Shown here piece by piece: positions 24,761-37,729 of a DNA stretch of 64,000 nucleotides (position 1 is the stretch's first letter; each line of letters begins with the position of its first letter). Below the pieces are notes generated by a model. It did no database searches and was not told where the DNA came from. It saw only the letters and a program-made list of their open reading frames with translations. Source of the stretch: Calliopsis andreniformis (lineage: Eukaryota; Arthropoda; Insecta; Hymenoptera; Andrenidae); the NCBI RefSeq assembly GCF_051401765.1, contig NW_027480422.1:11984001-12048000 (forward strand), in the 5' to 3' direction. A program made the position numbers and the translations under genes.

Positions 24761-27700
24761 TGGAGCAACGCCCTAGAGTGAAGCCTAGGTTGCCAGAACG
24801 TAGAAATGACCATACCTTTCACACTGGTTGCAATTACTCATTTTATGCGATGGAAAAGCTGTTGTACATATATCGTATTTTATGCTTCTGGCATTGACTT
24901 CTTAGGCCCTAACTATTCGATCTGGTGGAGCAACGCACTAGAGTGTAGCCTAGGTTGCCCGGAACGTAGAAATGACCATATCTTTCACACTGGTTGCAAT
25001 TATTCCTGTTATACAAGGGAAAAACTGTTGTATTTATGTTGTATTTTATGCTTCTGGCGTTGACTTCTTAGGTCCTAACAATTCGATCTGATGGAGCATG
25101 GCCGTAGAGTGAAGCCTAGGTTGCCCGGAATGTAGAAATGACCATCACTTTCACACTGGTTGCAATTATTCCTGTAGACGATGGAAAAACTGTGGCATTT
25201 ATATTGTATTTTATGCTTCTGGCGTAGCCTTCTTAGGCCCTAACTTTTCGATATGGGGGAACCACGCCCTGGACTGAAGCCTAGGTTGCCCGGAACGTAG
25301 AAATGACCATCACTTTCACACTGGTGGCAATTATTCCTGTTATACGATGGAAAAACTGTTGTATTTACATTGTATTTTATGCTTCTGGCGTTGACTTCTT
25401 AGGTCCTAACTATTGGATCTGGTGGAGCAACGCCCTAGGGTGAAGCCTAGGTTGCCCGGAACGTACAAACGCGCATTCTTTTCACACTGGTTGTAATTAT
25501 TCCTGCTATACGATGGAATAGCTGTTGCAATTTTATTTTATTTTGTGTTTCTGGCGTTGACTTCTAAGGCCCGTGCTATTCGATCTGGTGGAGCAACGCC
25601 CTAGGGTGAAGGCTAGGTTGCCCGGAACGTAGAAATGACCATGTCTTTCACACTGGTTGCAATTATTCCTGTTATACGATGGAAAAACTGTTGTATTTAT
25701 ATTATATTTTATGCTTCCGGCGTTGACTTCTAGGGCCGTAGCTATTCGATGTGGTGGAGAAACGCCCTAGAGTGAAGCCTAGGCTGCCCGGAAAGTAGAA
25801 ACGAACATTACCTCCACACTGTTTGCAATTATTCATTTTATACAATGGAAAAACTGTTGCACTTATATTGTTTTTTATAGTTATGGCGTTGACTTCTAAG
25901 GCCGTAGCTATTCGATGTGGTGGAGCAATGACCTAGAGTGAAGCCTAGGATGCCCGCAACGTAGAAATGACCATATCTTTCACACTGTTTGCAATTATTC
26001 CTGTTGTACGATGAAAAAACTGCTGTATTTTTATTGTATTTTATGCGTCTGGAGTTGTATTCTAAGGCCCTAACTATACGATGTGGTGGAGCAACGCCCT
26101 AGAGCGATACCTAGGTTGCCCGGAACGTAGAAATGACCATAACCTTTATACTGATTGCAATTATTCGTTTTATACGATGGAAAAACTGTTGTATTTATAT
26201 TGTATTTTATGCTTCTGGTGTAGACTTCTTAGGCCCTAGCTATTCGATCTGGAGGATCAACGCCCTAGAGTGAAGCCTAGGTTGCCCGGAACGTAGAAAT
26301 GACCATAACTTTCATACTGATTGCAATTATTCGTTTTATACGATGGAAAAACTGTTGTACTTATATTGTATGTTATGCCTCTGGCATCGACTCCTAAGGC
26401 TGTAGCTATTCGAGGTGGTGGAACAACGCCCTAGAGTGAAGCCTAGGTTGCCCGGAACGCAGAAATGACCATACCTTTCATACTGGTTGCAATTATTTCT
26501 GTTACACGATGGAAAAACTGTTGTATCTATTTCGTATTTTATGCTTCTGGCGTTGACTTCTTAGGTCCTAACGATTGGATCTGGTGGAGCAACGCCCTCT
26601 GATGAAGCCCAGGTTTCCCGCAACGTAGAAATGACCATATCTTTAACACTGTTTGCAATTATTCCTGTTATACGATTGAAAAACTGTTGTATTTATATTG
26701 TATTTTATGCTTCTGGCGTTGCCTTCTAAGGCCGCAGCTATTCGATGTAGTGGAGCAACGCCCTAGAGTGAAGCCTAGGTTGCCAGAACGTAGAAATGAC
26801 CATACCTTTCACACTGGTTGCAATTACTCATTTTATGCGATGGAAAAGCTGTTGTACATATATCGTATTTTATGCTTCTGGCATTGACTTCTTAGGCCCT
26901 AACTATTCGATCTGGTGGAGCAACGCACTAGGGTGAAGCCTAGGTTGCCCGGAGCGTAGAAATGACCATCACTTTCACAGTGGTTGCAATTATCTCTGTT
27001 ATACAATGGAAAAACTGTTGTATCTATTTTGTATTTTATGCTTCTGGCGTTGGCTTCTTAGGCCCTAACTATTCGATGTGGTGGAGCCACGCCCTAGAGT
27101 GTAGCCTAGGTTGCCCGGAACGTAGAAATGACCATAGCTTTCACACTGGTTGCAATTATTCCTGTTATACAAGGGAAAAACTGTTGTATTTATGTTGTAT
27201 TTTATGCTTCTGGCGTTGACTTCTTAGGCCCTAACAATTCGATCTGATGGAGCATGGCCGTAGAGTGAAGCCTAGGTTGCCCGGAATGTAGAAATGACCA
27301 TCACTTTCACACTGGTTGCAATTATTCTTGTTATACGATGGAAAAACTGTTGTATTTATTTTGTATTTTAAGCCTCTGGCGTTGACTCCTAAGGCCGTAG
27401 CTATTCGATGTGGTGGAGCAACGCCCTAGAGTGAAGTCTAGGATGCCCGCAGCGCAGAAATGACCATATCTTTCACACTGTTTGCAATTATTCCAGTTAT
27501 ACGATTCAAAAACTGTTGTATTTATATTGTATTTTATGCTTCTGGCGTTGACTTCTAAGGCCGGAGCTATTCGATGTGGTGTAGCAATGCCCTAGAGTGA
27601 AGCCTAGGTTGCCCGGAACGTAGAAATGGCCATACCTTTCACACTGGTTGCAATTATTCCTGATATACAAGGAAAAAACTGTTGTATTTATATTGTATTT

Positions 27701-30700
27701 TATGCTTCTGGCGTTGACTTCCTGGGCCCTAGCTATTCTATCTGGAGGAGCAACGCCCTAGAGTGAAGCCTATGTTGCCCGGAATGTAGAAATGACCATC
27801 ACTTTCACACTGGTGGCAATTATTCCTGTTATACGGAGGACAAACTGTTGGATTTTTAATGTACTTTATGCTTCTGGCATTGACTTCTAAGTCCCTACGT
27901 ATTCGATCTGGTCGAGCAATGCATCAGTGTTAAGTCTAGGATTCCCGGAACGTAGAAATGGCCGTTACTTTCACACTGGTTGCAATTACTCATATTATGC
28001 GATGGAAAAACTGTTGTACATATATCGTATTTTATGCTTCTGGCACTGACTTCTAAGGCCCTAACTATTCCATGTGGTGGAGCAACGCCCTAGGGTGAAG
28101 TCTCGGTTGCCCGTAACGTAGAAATGACCATCACTTTCACACTGGTTGCAATTATTCCTTTTACACGATGGAAAAACTGTTGGATTTGTATTGTATTTTA
28201 TGCTTCTGGCGTTGACTTCCTGGGCCCTAGCTATCTTAACTGGAGGAGCAACGCCCTAGAGTGAAGCCTAGGTTGCCCGGTATGCAGAAATGACCATCAC
28301 TTTCACACTGGTGGCAATTATTTCTTTTATACGATGGACAAACTGTTGGATTTTTAATGTACTTTATGGTTCTGGCGTTGACTTCAAAGGCCCTGTGTAT
28401 TCGATCTGGTGGACCAATGCCTCAGTGTTAAGTCTAGGATGCCCGGAACGTAGAAATGGCCGTTACTTTCACACTGGTTGCAAGTACTCATTTTATACGA
28501 TGGAATAACTGTTGTACATATATCATATTTTATGCTTCTGGCATTGACTTCTTTGGCCCTAACTATTCGATATGGTGGAGCAACGCCCTAGGGTGAAGCC
28601 TAGGTTGCCAGGAACGTCGAAATGACCATAACTATTAGACTGGTTGCAATTATTCGTTTTATACGATGGAGAGACTGTTGTATTTATATTGTATTTTATA
28701 GTTATGGCGTTGTCTTCTAGGGCCGTAGCTATCCGATGTGGTTGCGCAACGCCCTAGAGTGAAGCCTAGGTTGCGCGGAACGTAGAAATGACCATTACTT
28801 CCACACTGTTTGCAATTATTCATATGATACAGTGGAAAAACTGTTGTATTTATATGGCATTTTATGCTTCTGGCATTGACTTCTAAGGCCCTAACTATTC
28901 GATGTGGTGGAGCAACGCCCTAGAGTGAAACCTTGGTTGCCCGGAACGTAGAAATGACCATAGCTTTCACACTGGTTGCAATTATTCCTGTTATACAAGG
29001 AAAAAACTGTTGTATTTATATTGTATTTTATGCTTCTGGCGTTGACTTCCTGGGCCCTAACTATTCTATCTGGAGGAGCAACGCCCTAGAGTGAAGCCTA
29101 TGTTGCCCGGAATGTAGAAATGACCATCACTTTCACACTGGTGGCAATTATTCCTGTTATACGGAGGACTAACTGTTGGATTTTTAATGTACTTTATGCT
29201 TCTGGCATTGACTTCTAAGTCCCTATGTATTCGATCTGGTCGAGCAATGCATCAGTGTTAAGTCTAGGATTCCCGGAACGTAGAAATGGTCGTTACTTTC
29301 ACACTGGTTGCAATTACTCATATTATGCGATGGAAAAACTGTTGTACATATATCGTATTTTATGCTTCTGGCATTGACTTCTTAGGCCCTAACTATTCGA
29401 TCTGGTGGAGGAACGCCCTAGGGTGAAGTCTCGGTTGCCCGGAACGTAGAAATGACCATCACTTTCACACTCGTTGCAATTATTCCTTTTACACGATGGA
29501 AAAACTGTTGGATTTGTATTGTATTTTATGCTTCTGGTGTAGACTTCTTAGGCTCTAGCTATTCGATCTGGAGGAGCAACGCCCTAGAGTGAAGCCTGGG
29601 TTGCCTGGAACGTAGAAATGACCATCAGTTTCACACTGGTTGCAATTATTCGTGTTATACGATGGAAAAGCTGTTGTATTTATTTTGTATTTTATGCCTC
29701 TGGCGTTTACTCCTAAGGCCGTAGCTATTCGATGTGGTGGAGCAACGCCCTAGAGTGAAGCCTAGGTTGCCCGGAACGTAGAAATGTCCATACCTTTCAC
29801 ACTGGTTGCAATTATTAGTGTTATACGATGAAAAAACTGTTGTATTTATATTGTACTTTATGCTTCTGGCGTTGCCTTCTAAGGCCGCAGCTATTCGATG
29901 TGGTCGAGAAACGCCCCAGAGTGAAGCCTAGGTTGCCCGGAAAGTAGAAATGACCATTACCTCCACACTGTTTGCAATTATTCCTGTTATACAAGGGAAA
30001 AACTGTTGTATCTATATTGTATTTTATGCTTCTGGCGTTGACTTCCTGGGCCCTAACTAATCTACCTGGAGGAGCAACGCCCTAGAGTGAAGCCTAGGTT
30101 GCCGGGAGTGCAGAAATGACCATAACTTTCACACTGGTGGCAATTATTCCTGCTATACGATGGACAAACTGTTGGATTTATAATGTACTTTATGCTTCTG
30201 GTGTTGACTTCTAAGGCCCTATGTATTCGATCTTGTGGAGCAATGTCTGAGTGTTAAGTCTAGGATTCCCGGAACGTAGAAATGGCCGTTACTTTCACAC
30301 TGGTTGCAATTACTCATTTTATGCGATGGAAAAACTGTTGTACATATATCGTATTTTATGCTTCTGGCTTTGACTTCTTGGGCCCTAACTATTCGATCTG
30401 GTGGAGCAACGCCCTAGGGTGAAGTCTAGGTTGCCCGGAACGTAGAAATGACCATAACTATCAGACTGGTTGCAATTATTCGTTTTATACGAAGCTTAGA
30501 CTGTTGTATTTGTATTGTATTTTATAGTTATGGCGTTGTCTTCTAGGGCCGTAGCTATTCGATGTGGTTGAGCTACACCCTAGAGTGAAGCATAGGATGC
30601 CCGGAACGTAGAAATGACCATTACTTCCACACTGTTTGCAATTATTCGTATTATACAGTGGAACAACTGTTGTATTTATATGGCATTTTATGCTTCTGGC

Positions 30701-33700
30701 ACTGACTTCTAAGGCCCTAACTATTCCATGTGGTGGAGCAACGCCCTAGAGTGATGCCTAGGTTGTCCGGAACGCAGAAATGACCATAGCTTTCACACTG
30801 GTTGCAATTATTCCTGTTATACGATGGAAAAGCTGTTGTATTTGTATTGTATTTTATGCTTCTGCCGTAGGCTTCTTAGGCCCTAACTATTCGATCTGGT
30901 GGAACGACGCCCTAGAGTGCAGCCTAGGTTGCCCGTATCGTAGAAATGACCATATCTTTCACACTGGTTGCAATTATTCCTGTTATACGATGGTAAAACT
31001 GTTGTACTTATTTTGTATTTTATGCCTCTGGCGTTGACTCCGAAGGCCGTAGCTATTCGATGTGGTGGAGCAACGCCCTAGAGTGAAGCCTAGGTTGCCC
31101 GGTACGTAGAAATGACCATGTCTCTCACACTGGTTGCAATTATTCCTGTTATACGATGGAAAAACTGTTGTATTTATACTGTATTTTATGCTTCAGGCGT
31201 TGACTTCTTGGGCCCTAACTATCCGATCTGGTGGAACAACGCCCTAGAGTGATGCCTAGGTTGCCCGAATCGTGGAAATGACGATTACTTGCACACTGGA
31301 TGCAATTATTCGTTTCATACGATGGAAAAACTGTTGTATTTATTTTGTATTTGGTGCTCCTGGCGTTGACGTCTTAGGCCCTAGCAATTGGATCTGGTGG
31401 ACCAACGCCCTAGAGTGAAGCCCAGGTTGGCCGGAACGTAGAAATGACCATAACATTCATACTGGTTGCAATTATTTCTGTTATACAAGGGAAAAACTGT
31501 TGTATTTATATTGTATTTTATGCTTCTGGCGTTGACTTCTTAGACCCTAACTATTCGATCTGGAGGAGCAACGCCCTAGGGTGAAGCCTAGGTTGCACGG
31601 AACGTAGAAATGCCCATTACTTTCACACTGGTTGTAATTATTCCACTTATACGATGGAATAACTGTTGTACTTATATTTTATTTTATGCTTCTGGCGATG
31701 ACTTCTAAGGCCCTAGCTATTCGATCTGGTGGTGCAGCGCTCTAGAGTGAAGCCTAGGTTGCCCGGAACTTAGAAGTGACCATCACATTCACTCTGGTTG
31801 CAATTATTCCTGTTATATGATGGAAAAACTGTTGCATCTATTTTGTATTTTATGCTTCTGGAGCTGACTTCTTGGGTCCTAACTATTCGATCTGGTGGAG
31901 CAACGCCCTAGGGTGAAGCCTAGGTTGCCCGGAACGTAGAAATGCCCATTACTCTCACACTGGTTGTAATTATTCCTGCTATACGATGGAATAACTGTTG
32001 TATTTTTATTTTATTTTGTGTTTCTGGAGTTGACTTCTAAGGCCCGAGCTATTCGATCTGGTGGAGCAACGCTATAGGGTCAAGCCTAGGTTGCCCGGAA
32101 CTTAGAAATGACCATCACCTTCACTCTGGTTGCAATTATTCCTGTTATACGATGGAAAAACTGTGGTATTTTTATTGTATTTTATGCTCCGGGCGTTGAC
32201 TTCTGAGGTTCTAACTATTGGATCTGCTGGAGCAACGCCCTAGGGTGAAGCCTAGGTTGCACGGAACGTAAAAATGACCATAACTTTCACCCTGGTTGCA
32301 ATTATTCGTTTTATACAATGTTAAAGCTGTTCTTTTAATTTTGAATTTTATGCCTCGGGCGTTGACTTCTAAGGCCCTAGCTATTCGATTTGGTTGTCCA
32401 ACGCCCTAGAGTGGAGCCTATGTTGCCCGAAACGTAGAGATGACCATTACTTTCTCACTGGTTGCAATTATTCATGCTATACGATGGAAAGACTGTTGTA
32501 TTTATATTGCATTTCATGCTTCTGGCGGTGACTTCTAAGGCCGTAGCTATACGATGTGGTGGAGCAACGCCCGAGAGTGACGCCTAGGTTGCCCGGAACG
32601 TAGAAATGACCATACTTTCACACTGGTTGTTATTATTCTTTTCATACGATGGAAAAACTGTTGTATTTTTATTGTGTTTTATGCGTCTGGAGTTGTTTCC
32701 TCAGGCCCTAGCTATTCGACCTAGTGGACCAACGCCCTAGAGTGAAGCCTAGGTTGCACGGAACGTAGAAATGCCCATTACTTTCACATTGGTTGTAATT
32801 ATTCCGCTTATACGATGGAATAACTGTTGTATTTATATTTTATTTTATGCTTCTGGCGTTGACTTCTAAGGCCCTAGCTATTCGATCTGGTGGTGCAACG
32901 CCCTAGAGTGAAGCCTAGGTTGCACGGAACGTAGAAATGACCATTACCTTCAGGCATGTTGCAATTGTTCCTGTTATACGATGAAAGAACTGTTGTATTT
33001 TTATTGTGTTTTACGTGTCTGGAGTTGTTTTCCCAGGCCCTAGCTATTCGACCTAGTGGACCAACGCCCTAGAGTGAAGCCTAGGTTGCACGGAACGTAG
33101 AAATGCCCATTACTTTCACATTGGTTATAATTATTCCTGTTATACGATGGAATAACTGTTGTATTTATATTTTATTTTATGCTTCTGGCGTTGACTTCTA
33201 AGGCCCTAGCTATTCGATCTGGTGGACCAACGCCCTAGAGTGAAGCCTAGGTTGCACGGAACGTAGAAATGCCCATTACTTTCACATTGGTTGTAATTAT
33301 TCCGCTTATACGATGGAATAACTGTTGTATTTATATTTTATTTTATGCTTCTGGCGTTGACTTCTAAGGCCCTAGCTATTCGATCTGGTGGTGCAACGCC
33401 CTAGAGTGAAGCCTAGGTTGCACGGAACGTAGAAATGACCATTACCTTCAGGCATGTTGCAATTGTTCCTGTTATACGATGAAAGAACTGTTGTATTTTT
33501 ATTGTGTTTTACGTGTCTGGAGTTGTTTTCCCAGGCCCTAGCTATTCGACCTAGTGGACCAACGCCCTAGAGTGAAGCCTAGGTTGCACGGAACGTAGAA
33601 ATGCCCATTACTTTCACATTGGTTATAATTATTCCTGTTATACGATGGAATAACTGTTGTATTTATATTTTATTTTATGCTTCTGGCGTTGACTTCTAAG

Positions 33701-35544
33701 GCCCTAGCTATTCGATCTGGTGGTGCAACGCTCTAGAGTGAAGCCTAGGTTGCCCGGAACTTAGAAGTGACCATCACCTTCGCTCTGGTTGCTATTATTC
33801 CTGTTATACGATGGAAAAACTGTTGTATTTTTATTGTATTTTATGCTTCGGGCGTTGACTTCTAAGGCCTTAGCTATTCGATCTGGTAGAGCAACGCCCT
33901 AGAGTTAAGTCTAGGATGCCCGGAACGTAGAAATGGCCATTGCTTTCACACTGGTTGCACTTATTCGTTTGATACGATGAAAAGCTCTTGTACATATATC
34001 GTATTTTATGCTTCTAGCGTTGACTTCTTAGGACCTAACTATTCGATCTGGTGGATCAACGCCCTAGGGTGAAGCCTAGGTTGAACGGAACGTAGAAATG
34101 ACCATAACTTTCATACTGGTTGCAATTATTCGTCTATACAATGGAAAAACTGTTGTATTTAGATTGTATTTTATAGCTATGGCGTTGACTTCTAAGGCCA
34201 TAGCCATTCGATGTGGTGGAGCAATGCCCTAGTGTGAAGCCTAGGTTGCCTGGAACGTAGAAATGACCATACCTTTCACGCTGGTTGATATTATTTCTGT
34301 TAAACGATGGAAAAACTGTTGTATCTATTTCGTATTTTATGCTTCTGGCGTTGACTTCTTAGGTCCTAACTATTGGATCTGGTGGAGCAACGCCCTAGGG
34401 TGAAGCCTAGGTTGAACGGAACGTAGAAATGACCATAACTTTCATACTGATTGCAATTATTCGTATTATACGATGGAAAATCTGTTGTATTTATATTGTA
34501 TTTTAACCTTCTGGCGTTGACTTCTAAGGCCATAGCTATTCGATGTGGTGCAGCAACGCTCTGGAGTGAAGGCTATGTTGCCCTGATCGTAGAAATGGCC
34601 ATATCTTTCACACTGGTTGCAATTATTCCTGTTATACGATGGAAAAACTGTTGTATCTCTATTGTATTTTATGCTTCTGGCGTTGACTTATTAGGCCCTA
34701 ACTATTCGATATGGTGGAGCAACGCCCTAGAGAGAAGCCTAGGTTGCCCGGAACGTAGAAATGCCCATTACTCTCACACTGGTTGTAATTATTCCTGCTA
34801 TACGATGGAATAACTGTTGTATTTTTATTTTATTTTGTGTTTCTGGAGTTGACTTCTAAGGCCCGAGCTATTCGATCTGGTGGTGCAACGCTCTAGAGTG
34901 AAGCCTAGGTTGCCCGGAACGTAGAAATGCCCATTACTCTCACTCTGGTTGCAATTATTCCTGTTATACGATGGAAAAACTGTGGTATTTTTATTGTATC
35001 TTATGCTCCGGGCGTTGACTTCTGAGGTTCTAACTATTGGATCTGCTGGAGCAACGCCCTAGAGTGAAGCCTAGGTTGCACGGAACGTAAAAATGACCAT
35101 AACTTTCACCCTGGTTGCAATTATTCGTTTTACACAATGTTAAAGCTGTTCTTTTAATTTTGTATTTTATGCCTCGGGCGTTGACTTCTAAGGCCCTAGC
35201 TATTCGATTTGGTTGTCCAACGCCCTAGAGTGGAGCCTATGTTGCCCGAAACGTAGAGATGACCATTACTTTCACACTGGTTGCAATTATTCATGCTATA
35301 CGATGGAAAGACTGTTGTATTTATATTGCATTTCATGCTTCTGGCGGTGACTTCTAAGGCCGTAGCTATACGATGTGTTGGAGCAACGCCCGAGAGTGAC
35401 GCCTAGGTTGCCCGGAACGTAGAAATGACCATTACTTTCACACTGGTTGCAATTATTCTTTTCATACGATGGAAAAACTGTTGTATTTTTATTGTGTTTT
35501 ATGCGTCTGGAGTTGTTTCCTCAGGCCCTCGCTATTCGACCTAG
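24761..35544 (+). repeat. 10.95-kb tandem duplication, copy 2 (10784 bp)
   Basis: The second copy of the 13811-24760 block, shorter by exactly one 166-bp monomer. The missing monomer falls at about 34881-34883, where TGGAGCAACG of copy 1 is replaced by the TGGTGCAACGCTC that lies 166 bp further on in copy 1. The right edge is near 35544: CTCGCTATTCGACCTAGTGG matches, then copy 2 continues with ACCAACG where copy 1 runs into GAGCAACG. The satellite is otherwise ordinary, with no gene. Confidence 0.92.
32726..33721 (+). repeat. 3-monomer HOR, 498-bp period (in copy 2)
   Basis: The counterpart, 10950 bp downstream, of the 21776-22771 block, with the same two 498-bp units. Because it is present in both large copies, the three-monomer amplification preceded the 10.95-kb duplication. 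Confidence 0.85.
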
Positions 35545-37729
35545 TGGACCAACGCCCTAGAGTGAAGCCTAGGTTGCACGGAACGTAGAAATGCCCATTA
35601 CTTTCACATTGGTTGTAATTATTCCTGTTATACGATGGAATAACTGTTGTATTTATATTGTATTTTATGCTTCTGTCGTTGACTTCTTAGGTCCTAACTA
35701 TTGGATCTGGTGGAGTAGCGCCCTAGGGTGAAGCTTAGGTTGCCCGGAACGTGGAAATGACCATAATTTTCCTAATGGTTGCAATTATTCGTTTTACACC
35801 GTGGAAAAACTGTTGTATTTATATTGTATTTTATGCGTCTGGAGTTGTTTTCTAAGGCCCTATCTGTTCGACCTGGTGGTCCAACGCCCTAGAGTGAAAC
35901 CTAGGTTGCCCGGAACGTAGAAATGACCTTTACCTTCACACTGGTTGCAATTATTCATGCTATACGATGGAAAGACTGTTGTATTTATATTGCATTTCAT
36001 GCTTCTGGCGGTGACTTCTAAGGCCGTAGCTATTCGATGTGGTGGAGCAACGCGCGAGAGTGAAGCCTAGGTTGCCCGGAACGTAGAAATGACCATTACT
36101 TTCACACTGGTTGCAATTATTCTTTTCATACGATGGAAAAACTGTTGTATCTCTATTGTATTTTATGCCTCGGGCGTTGACTTCTTAGGCCCTAACTATT
36201 CGATCTGGTGGAGCAACGCCCTAGAGAGAAGCCTAGATTTCCCGGAACGTAGAAATGACCATTACCTTCAGGTATGTTGCAATTGTTCCTGTTATACGAT
36301 GAAAGAACTGTTGTATTTTCATTGTGTTTTATGCGTCTGGAGTTGTTTTCTCAGGCCCTAACTATTCGACATGGTGGACCAACGCCCTAGAGTGAAGCCT
36401 AGGTTGCACGGAACGTAGAAATGCCCATCACTTTCACACTGGTTGCAATTATTCCTGTTATACGATGGAAAAACTGTTGTATCTCTATTGTATTTTATGC
36501 CTCTGCCGTTGACTTCTTAGGCCCTAACTATTCGATCTGGTGGAGCAACGCCCTACAGAGAAGCCTAGATTTCCCGGAACGTAGAAATGACCATTACCTT
36601 CAGGCATGTTGCAATTGTTCCTGTTATACGATGAAAGAACTGTTGTATTTTCATTGTGTTTTATGCGTCTGGAGTTGTTTTCTCAGGCCCTAACTATTCG
36701 ACATGGTGGACCGACGCCCTAGAGAGAAGCCTAGGTTGCCCGGAACGTAGAAATGCCTATTACTTTCACACTGGTTGTAATTATTCCTGCTATACGATGG
36801 AATAACTGTTGTATTTTTATTTTATTTTGTGTTTCTGGCGTGGACTTCTAAGGCCCGAGCTATTCGATCTGGAGGAGCAACGCTATAGAGTCAAGCCTAG
36901 GTTGCCCGGAACGTAGAAATGACCATTACTTTCACACTGGTTGCAATTATTCGTTTTATACAATGTTAAAGCTGTTCTTTTAATTTTGTATTTTATGCCT
37001 CGGGCGTTGACTTCTAAGGCCCTAGCTATTCGATTTGGTGGACCAACGCCCTAGAGTGGAGCCTATGTTGCCCGAAACGTAGAGATAACCATTACTTTCA
37101 CACTGGTTGCAATTATTCATGCTATACGATGGAAAGACTGTTGTATTTATATTGCATTTTATGCTTCTGGCGTTGACTTCTAAGGCCGTAGCTATTCGAT
37201 GTGGTGGAGCAAGGCCCTAGAGTGAAGCCTAGGTTGCCCGGAACGTAGAAATGACCATTACTTTCACACTGGTTGCAATTATTCTTTTCATACGATCGAA
37301 AAACTGTTGTATTTTTATTGTGTTTTATGCGTCTGGAGTTGTTTTCTCAGGCCCTAACCATTCGACCTGGTGGACCAACGCCCTAGAGTGAAGCCTAGGT
37401 TGCACGGAACGTAGAAATGCCCATTACTTTCACACTGGTTGTAATTATTCCTGTTATGCGATGGAGTAACTGTTGTATTTATATTTTATCTTATGCTCCT
37501 GGCGTTGACTTCTAAGGCCCTAGCTGTTCGATCTGGTGGTGCAACGCTCTAGAGTGAAGCCTAGGTTGCCCGGAACTTAGAAGTGACCATCACCTTCACT
37601 CTGGTTGCTATTAACCCTGTTATACGATGGAAAATCTGTGGTATTTAAATTGTATTTTATGCTTCTGGCGTAGGCTTCTTAGGCCCTAACTATTCGATAT
37701 GGGCTAACCACGCGCTAGACTGAAGCCTA
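35545..37729 (+). repeat. Satellite segment with a 332-bp dimer
   Basis: Ordinary monomers from the group with GTCTGGAGTTGTTTTCTCAG. Between about 36089 and 36720 a two-monomer unit (332 bp) occurs twice: the monomer with TTCAGG.ATGTTGCAATTG starts near 36240 and again near 36572. Nothing but satellite is seen. Confidence 0.75.
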
